Positions 60,040 to 64,000 of a stretch of DNA of 64,000 nucleotides are shown piece after piece (the first letter of the stretch is position 1; every line of letters starts with the position of its first letter). A model generated the notes under the pieces. That model did not search any database. It was not told the origin of the DNA and was given only the letters and a program-made list of their open reading frames with translations. Both the position numbers and the translations under genes were made by a program. This DNA comes from Massiliimalia timonensis (GTDB taxonomy: Bacteria; Bacillota; Clostridia; Oscillospirales; Ruminococcaceae): the NCBI RefSeq assembly GCF_900186585.1, contig NZ_FYDD01000003.1:868001-932000 (forward strand), written 5' to 3'.

Positions 60040-60323
60040 CGGCGGCGCCGCTAGGCAGGACAGAACCTCGTTCTGACAGCCGTTTTTCCGGGCGTTAAAC
60101 GACCCGTTTCCCCGTTATGATACCCGCAAGCCCTCCGTGATAAAAACGGCGCCGCCGTTAGGCGGGAAAGAACCTCGTTCTGACAGCCGTTTTTCCGGGC
60201 GTTAAACGACCCGTTTCCCAGTTATGATGCCCGCAAGCCCTCCGTGATAAAAACGGCGGCGCCGCTAGGCGGGAAAGAACCTCGTTCTGGCAGCCGTTTT
60301 TCCGGGCGTTAAACGACCCGTTT
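60040..60323. repeat. 107-bp GC-rich tandem repeat with internal palindromes
   Basis: Three copies start at 60040, 60147 and 60254 (period exactly 107; the third stops after about 70 bp). Each has a GC-rich head such as CGGCGGCGCCGCTAGG, AGAACCTCGTTCT (an inverted repeat), CAGCCGTTTTTCCGGGCGT, then TAAACGACCCGTTT and a tail CCCGCAAGCCCTCCGTGATA. Units differ at few positions. Base use is unlike the AT-rich gap around it. No protein is likely, since 107 is not a multiple of three and no ribosome site fits. Confidence 0.9.
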
Positions 60324-60375
60324 AACGCTATCATACCACAAATCCCATTTTTTCGCAATGATACCTATGAAAGGC

Positions 60376-60404
60376 TTGACAAAGCTTCCCTCCCGTTTTA
60401 TAAT
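60376..60404 (+). promoter_or_regulatory. Promoter for the TPP riboswitch and thiT-thiW
   Basis: TTGACA (60376-60381) and TATAAT (60399-60404), 17-bp spacer, start site near 60411 at the aptamer edge. Confidence 0.9.
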
Positions 60405-60413
60405 AAAAAACGA

Positions 60414-60498
60414 AATCAGGGGTGCCGATCATGGCTGAGAAAAAGCAAACGCTTTTAACCCTTTGTACCTGAGTGGATAATCCCAACGTAGGAAGATT
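60414..60498 (+). ncRNA. TPP riboswitch aptamer (THI element)
   Basis: Conserved THI-box pieces in order: GGGGTGCC, GGCTGAGA, ACCCTTTG, ACCTGAG, GGATAATCCCAACGTAGGAAG. P1 closes AATC with GATT. In this class thiamine pyrophosphate binding leads to downregulation of the gene behind it. Confidence 0.95.
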
Positions 60499-60544
60499 AC
60501 AATAGGAAGTAATTAGATTGACCCGGCCTTACCGGGGCATTGTG

Positions 60545-60575
60545 CGTATGAGGGGATTCTCTCATACGTTTTTTT
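60545..60575 (+). terminator. Riboswitch expression-platform terminator
   Basis: CGTATGAG / CTCATACG 8-bp stem, 8-base loop, then T7; located after the aptamer and before thiT, so ligand-induced termination is the likely control. Confidence 0.85.
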
Positions 60576-60650
60576 ATTGCTTCAAAATATGTTTTCGTTT
60601 CCCCAAGGTCTGATTTCAAATAAAATTTTTATTTGAAAGAGGTAATGTTT

Positions 60651-61265
60651 ATGACCCAAAACAAGACAAAAAAACTGGTAGAATGCGGCCTGCTTTTCGC
60701 AATGTCGGTCATTCTGTCCTTCATTCACCTGCCCTCGCTCCCATATGGCGGATCGGTCACGCTTTGCAGCATGCTCCCCATCGTTTTGATCTCCTATCGT
60801 TACGGTGTGCCATGGGGATTGTTTTCCGGATTTGTTTTCAGCATTCTGCAAATGGCAATGGGGGTCTCCGCATTGCGTGCCTACACTCCGCTGATGATGA
60901 TCGGCGTTATTTTGTTCGACTACCTGCTGGCCTTTACCGTACTGGGCCTTGGCGGGATCTTCCGCAACCGGTTCAAAAACCCTACGGCGGCATTGGCGTT
61001 AGGCTCTGCCCTTGCGCTGTTTCTGCGGTTTATCATGCACTTTATTTCCGGGTTTATCTTCTTTGGGGAATATGCCGAATGGTTCTTTACCCAGGATGGG
61101 ATTTCCGGCTTCGGCGCCAAGGTGTTGGATACGTTTTCCGGCCCGGCGTTATATGCGCTTTACTCTTCTATTTACAACGCTACTTACATGATCCCGGAAA
61201 TTATCATTACTGTGATCGTCGCTGTTATTTTATCCAGAGTTCCGGAAATCCAGAAAAAATTCTAA
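60651..61265 (+). CDS. thiT: ECF transporter S component for thiamine
   Basis: A 204-residue, six-helix substrate-binding membrane protein that takes up thiamine with a shared ECF energising module (EcfA/A'/T not in this window). The segment YGVPWGLFSGFVFSILQM and the late YNATYMIPEIIITVIV match ThiT. The ATG at 60651 follows AAGAGGT by 7 bases. Controlled by the TPP riboswitch upstream; 24 bases before thiW. Confidence 0.93.
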   Translation: MTQNKTKKLVECGLLFAMSVILSFIHLPSLPYGGSVTLCSMLPIVLISYRYGVPWGLFSGFVFSILQMAMGVSALRAYTPLMMIGVILFDYLLAFTVLGLGGIFRNRFKNPTAALALGSALALFLRFIMHFISGFIFFGEYAEWFFTQDGISGFGAKVLDTFSGPALYALYSSIYNATYMIPEIIITVIVAVILSRVPEIQKKF

Positions 61266-61289
61266 GCAAAGCAGAAAGGACTTTTCACA

Positions 61290-61838
61290 ATGACCAATCA
61301 AAGAATCAAAAAGCTCGCCTTTGCGGCATTGCTGATCGCAGTGGGCGTGGTCTGCTCTTCATTTTCTATCCCGATCGGGGCTTCCAAGTGCCTGCCTACG
61401 CAGCATGCCATCAATGTCATTGCCGGCGTATTTTTAGGCCCGGTATACGGATGCGGCATGGCGTTCGTCACTTCCTTGATCCGTTTGCTGACAGGGACCG
61501 GAAGCGCGCTGGCTTTCCCCGGCAGCATGATCGGCGCATTGTTGTGCGGACTTGCTTTTAAATACGGAAAACGTCTTTGGTGCGCGTTCCTTGGCGAAGT
61601 GATCGGCACCGGGATCCTCGGCGCTTTGGCCGCCTATCCAGTCGCCGCCTTTTTACTGGGGCAGGAAGCGGCAGTCTTTGCCTATGTCGTTCCGTTTTTG
61701 ATCAGCACAATCGGCGGTTCGATTTTATCTGTTGTTTTTATCAAAATCCTAGATAAAGCGCACGTTATGAGCATGATCCAAAACAGCTTGGGCACGGTAA
61801 CTGTCCCTAAGAAAAAGCCCCAGCAGTCTAAAACATAA
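61290..61838 (+). CDS. thiW: ECF transporter S component ThiW
   Basis: A 182-residue six-helix S component of the ThiW family, predicted to take up the thiazole precursor of thiamine. Marks are KLAFAALLIAVGVVCSSFSIPIGASKCLPTQH, AGVFLGPVYGCGMAFVTSLIR and a C-terminal basic tail. AGAAAGGAC precedes the ATG. It shares a TPP-controlled transcript with thiT, so both a finished vitamin and a precursor importer are controlled together. It ends at a 24-bp stem terminator. Confidence 0.9.
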   Translation: MTNQRIKKLAFAALLIAVGVVCSSFSIPIGASKCLPTQHAINVIAGVFLGPVYGCGMAFVTSLIRLLTGTGSALAFPGSMIGALLCGLAFKYGKRLWCAFLGEVIGTGILGALAAYPVAAFLLGQEAAVFAYVVPFLISTIGGSILSVVFIKILDKAHVMSMIQNSLGTVTVPKKKPQQSKT

Positions 61839-61840
61839 TG

Positions 61841-61892
61841 CTATATAAAAAAGAGCGGTGCCGCCTAAGCGGCACCGCTCTTTTTTATATAG
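61841..61892. terminator. Bidirectional 24-bp-stem terminator
   Basis: Perfect arms 61841-61864 and 61869-61892 around CTAA; T6 on either strand. It closes thiW and includes the stop of the convergent histidine kinase. Confidence 0.95.
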
Positions 61893-64000
61893 ATTCCTCC
61901 GGCGGTTCGTTTTCTGATTCCGGCGGGTCCGGTAGTTTTTCCACGACCGGGAAAGTAACCATCGCCTTAAACTGGTCCCCGTCGATCTTAATGTCAAAGG
62001 CACCGCCGCATACCTCGGCAAAGCTTTTGGCAATAGACAGCCCAAGCCCGTTGCCCTCGGTAGTACGGGATTTATCCCCGCGCGAAAACCGTTCCAGGAT
62101 TTCTTCCTCAGTAAACTCCATTTCATAAGCCGCTGTATTCTTCACGCTCACCGTCACCTCGTCCGGCGTCCGGGTCATTTGAATGAAGATCCTAGTGCCC
62201 TCCATGGAATACTTTAACGCATTGTCGATCAGGTTTTGGAACACCCGGTAAAGCTTCTGCCCATCCCCCTCGATGTAAACGGGTTCGTCTAAGAGGAATA
62301 CCCTAAAGGTACGGTTGGACTGCTCGATCTTATCCTCCATGTCCCCCATGGTCTGTTCCAGCAGCTTACGGACTTCCAGTTGTTCTTTCACGACCTTTGC
62401 TTCCCCGCTGGTCGTTTTGGCAAGGTCAAAGACATCTGCTACCATATTTTTGAGGCGGTCAGATTTTTGCGCCAAAATATTCACATAATCCCTTGCCTCG
62501 TCATTCAGCTCTTCCTTTTGCAGCAGGTCGATATAGCTGATGATAGAGGTCAACGGCGTCTTCAAATCGTGGGACACATTGGTGATTAGTTCAATTTTGG
62601 TGCGCTCGCTCTTGATCTGGCTTTCAATATTTTTTTGGATCCCGCCCTGAATATCGTTTAAGTGCTCCGCGGTGTCTTTTAGCAGGGCTTTTTCGTCCAG
62701 TATTAAGCGACCCTCCAACCGTCCGTCCGCCATGTCATCGATTTGCCTGCAAAGCATCCCAACCTCTTCGTTGGCACGGGCGTACCCGTTGGCATACCAC
62801 GCTAACAGCAACAACGCTAGGAACATACAAAGGAAAAGGAAGAAAAAGGCAACATCTCCGGCTCCCCAGCCATACATAGCTTCTCCCATCAGCATGGCAG
62901 TAATAAACCAAAGCAGGATTTCCCCCAGGACAAACACTAATTGACGGACAAACAGGCTACGCTGGAATTTATAATCTTTCCACCGTTCCCCGTTGAACAG
63001 CCCGGAAAAAGACCGTTTCAGATATTTGCAGCCTCTCCAAACCCAGCGGCAGAATTTACCGATCACAGACGATCTCCAGAAAATATGAACTTTCAATTTC
63101 CGCGCCAGGGACAGGAGGCAGAGCAGAACCACAGCGGTCACCGCCGCAATCCCGGTCCCAGCAAGGATCGCCATCAGCAACATGGAATTAGAAGCATTTA
63201 TATCGCCATAATAATACTGCATGTAACTAAATTCCTGGTACTGTGCGTAAATGATTGTTCCATCCAAAATGACCGCTCCGGTCCCCAACAAAAGGATAAC
63301 TTCGGTCCACAGCCGGTCAAAGAAGCAGATCTGCGCTTTTTCTTCCCCCACTTTTTTCCCGGTAACGGCAAGCAAAAAGATCAGGGAGAAAAGCATGATA
63401 ACTCCGCATGTCAGCAAACACCACGATGCACCCAGCTGGCGCGTCCGTTCTGCGTTCCACAGCTTTTGGTTTTCTGTCAGCATATCCTGTGGATAGACGA
63501 TCTTCATACTGATAAATTCCGGCGCACCTTCAAACTCGGGTGTATCCAAAGTCGGCGTTGGAACTCCTTTCCGGTTGCTGGAAAGTGTTCCCCCAGTATA
63601 AGAATAGGTCAGTCCACTGTTTGCAAGGGTAGAAAATTCCTCTTCGGTAATGTTCCCGATCGTTTTCTCTTTCCCATTGATCAGGTAAGTGGCTAAGTAG
63701 TTAAACGCCACTTCCTCTGTTTCCTCTAAAAAATAATTTCCGTGAAGATAGACCTCAATAAAATAACGGAAATTTTCCTCGCTATCCTCAAGGGCGTTTT
63801 CCTTTAGAAATCCCTGATACTGCTGGTTTGTTTCCCGTTCCTGATAATAGACCTTGTTTCTGACGCCAGCCATGTCGTCCAAGATTTTTGTCATCTGCAC
63901 ATCGCTGTTCACATATTCCTTGCACAAAATCGGTTCCAGGCCGTATTTCATTCCCGATGAAAAGCCCACCAATAAAACCGATTCCACACAAAGCGCAATG
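61885..64000 (-). CDS. Multi-pass sensor histidine kinase, N-terminus cut by the window edge
   Basis: At least 704 residues are visible. From the right edge: the end of a first helix (IALCVESVLLVGF), a large outside domain of about 180 residues, then five further helices, a HAMP-like linker, HisKA motif NVSHDLKTPLTSIISYIDLL with the phosphorylated His, and a HATPase with the N box NLIDNALKYS and GNGLGLSIAK. The stimulus is not known. The partner response regulator is expected upstream, beyond the window. Reading continues to the edge without a stop, so the GTG at 63987 is not the start. Confidence 0.92.
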   Translation of the reverse strand, partial: IALCVESVLLVGFSSGMKYGLEPILCKEYVNSDVQMTKILDDMAGVRNKVYYQERETNQQYQGFLKENALEDSEENFRYFIEVYLHGNYFLEETEEVAFNYLATYLINGKEKTIGNITEEEFSTLANSGLTYSYTGGTLSSNRKGVPTPTLDTPEFEGAPEFISMKIVYPQDMLTENQKLWNAERTRQLGASWCLLTCGVIMLFSLIFLLAVTGKKVGEEKAQICFFDRLWTEVILLLGTGAVILDGTIIYAQYQEFSYMQYYYGDINASNSMLLMAILAGTGIAAVTAVVLLCLLSLARKLKVHIFWRSSVIGKFCRWVWRGCKYLKRSFSGLFNGERWKDYKFQRSLFVRQLVFVLGEILLWFITAMLMGEAMYGWGAGDVAFFFLFLCMFLALLLLAWYANGYARANEEVGMLCRQIDDMADGRLEGRLILDEKALLKDTAEHLNDIQGGIQKNIESQIKSERTKIELITNVSHDLKTPLTSIISYIDLLQKEELNDEARDYVNILAQKSDRLKNMVADVFDLAKTTSGEAKVVKEQLEVRKLLEQTMGDMEDKIEQSNRTFRVFLLDEPVYIEGDGQKLYRVFQNLIDNALKYSMEGTRIFIQMTRTPDEVTVSVKNTAAYEMEFTEEEILERFSRGDKSRTTEGNGLGLSIAKSFAEVCGGAFDIKIDGDQFKAMVTFPVVEKLPDPPESENEPPEESI

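Noticed and set aside
60040-60323. CRISPR array
   Set aside because: The repeats are 107-bp contiguous copies without unique spacers, and no cas gene is present.
60158-60358. A 66-codon minus-strand reading frame through the 107-bp repeat
   Set aside because: The repeat unit is not a multiple of three, no ribosome site fits, and its peptide only mirrors the repeated DNA.

Overview
The window reads as chromosomal DNA of an anaerobic, endospore-forming Clostridia-type Firmicute, most likely of the Oscillospiraceae/Ruminococcaceae kind. This is inferred from gene content and order: an alpha/beta SASP, the forespore sigma factor SigG and a CwlD-type amidase point to sporulation. A six-gene Rnf complex, an OadB/OadG sodium pump pair and radical-SAM chemistry point to an anaerobe with a sodium or proton economy. 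DivIVA, SepF, YlmH, WhiA and DnaE together with lipobox lipoproteins point to a Gram-positive. Most genes lie on the minus strand in long, tightly packed operons. Many starts carry AGGAGG-type sites, and several promoters show near-consensus boxes with 17-bp spacers.

Layout. 1-5.7 kb: frr (partial), pyrH, a SASP gene, a Mur-ligase-like orphan, TSCPD and phosphoribosyltransferase genes, tsf, rpsB, folD. 5.7-9.6 kb: lgt and two M16 peptidase-like genes. 9.7-17 kb: pfkA, dnaE, whiA, rapZ, murB. 17.1-18.7 kb (plus strand): a YtqA/YtqB-type tRNA modification pair. 18.7-24.6 kb: amidase, HAD phosphatase, rluD-type synthase, lspA, ileS. 24.7-34.5 kb: divIVA, ylmH, sepF, ylmE, an HlyD-like protein, hfq, miaA, mutL, mutS. 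34.7-38.9 kb: dut, then a divergent GntR/ABC module with two small lipoproteins, facing a lipoprotein gene and a tiny membrane protein gene. 39-44 kb: rnfBAEGDC. 44.2-47.6 kb: oadB, oadG and a MATE transporter. 47.7-52.2 kb: sigG, a HAD hydrolase, a GAF protein, rpsR-ssb-rpsF and a zinc-ribbon membrane protein. 52.3-57 kb: phoU-pstBACS with Pho-box-like repeats. 57-59.3 kb: a lipoprotein, a TraX protein and three tRNAs. 59.3-64 kb: nth, a 107-bp GC-rich tandem repeat, a TPP riboswitch controlling thiT and thiW, and a multi-pass sensor kinase cut by the window edge.

Most of the window is conserved core genome. The less explained parts are a tiny two-helix membrane protein carrying the sodium-site signature of OadB, the GntR/ABC/lipoprotein module with a perfect 11-bp-arm operator, the 107-bp structured repeat, a 54-bp perfect palindrome covering the ends of two convergent genes, a hairpin between the ribosome site and start of lgt, and a short Mur-ligase-like protein without a P-loop. 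No phage, transposase, CRISPR array or recognisable defence system was seen.
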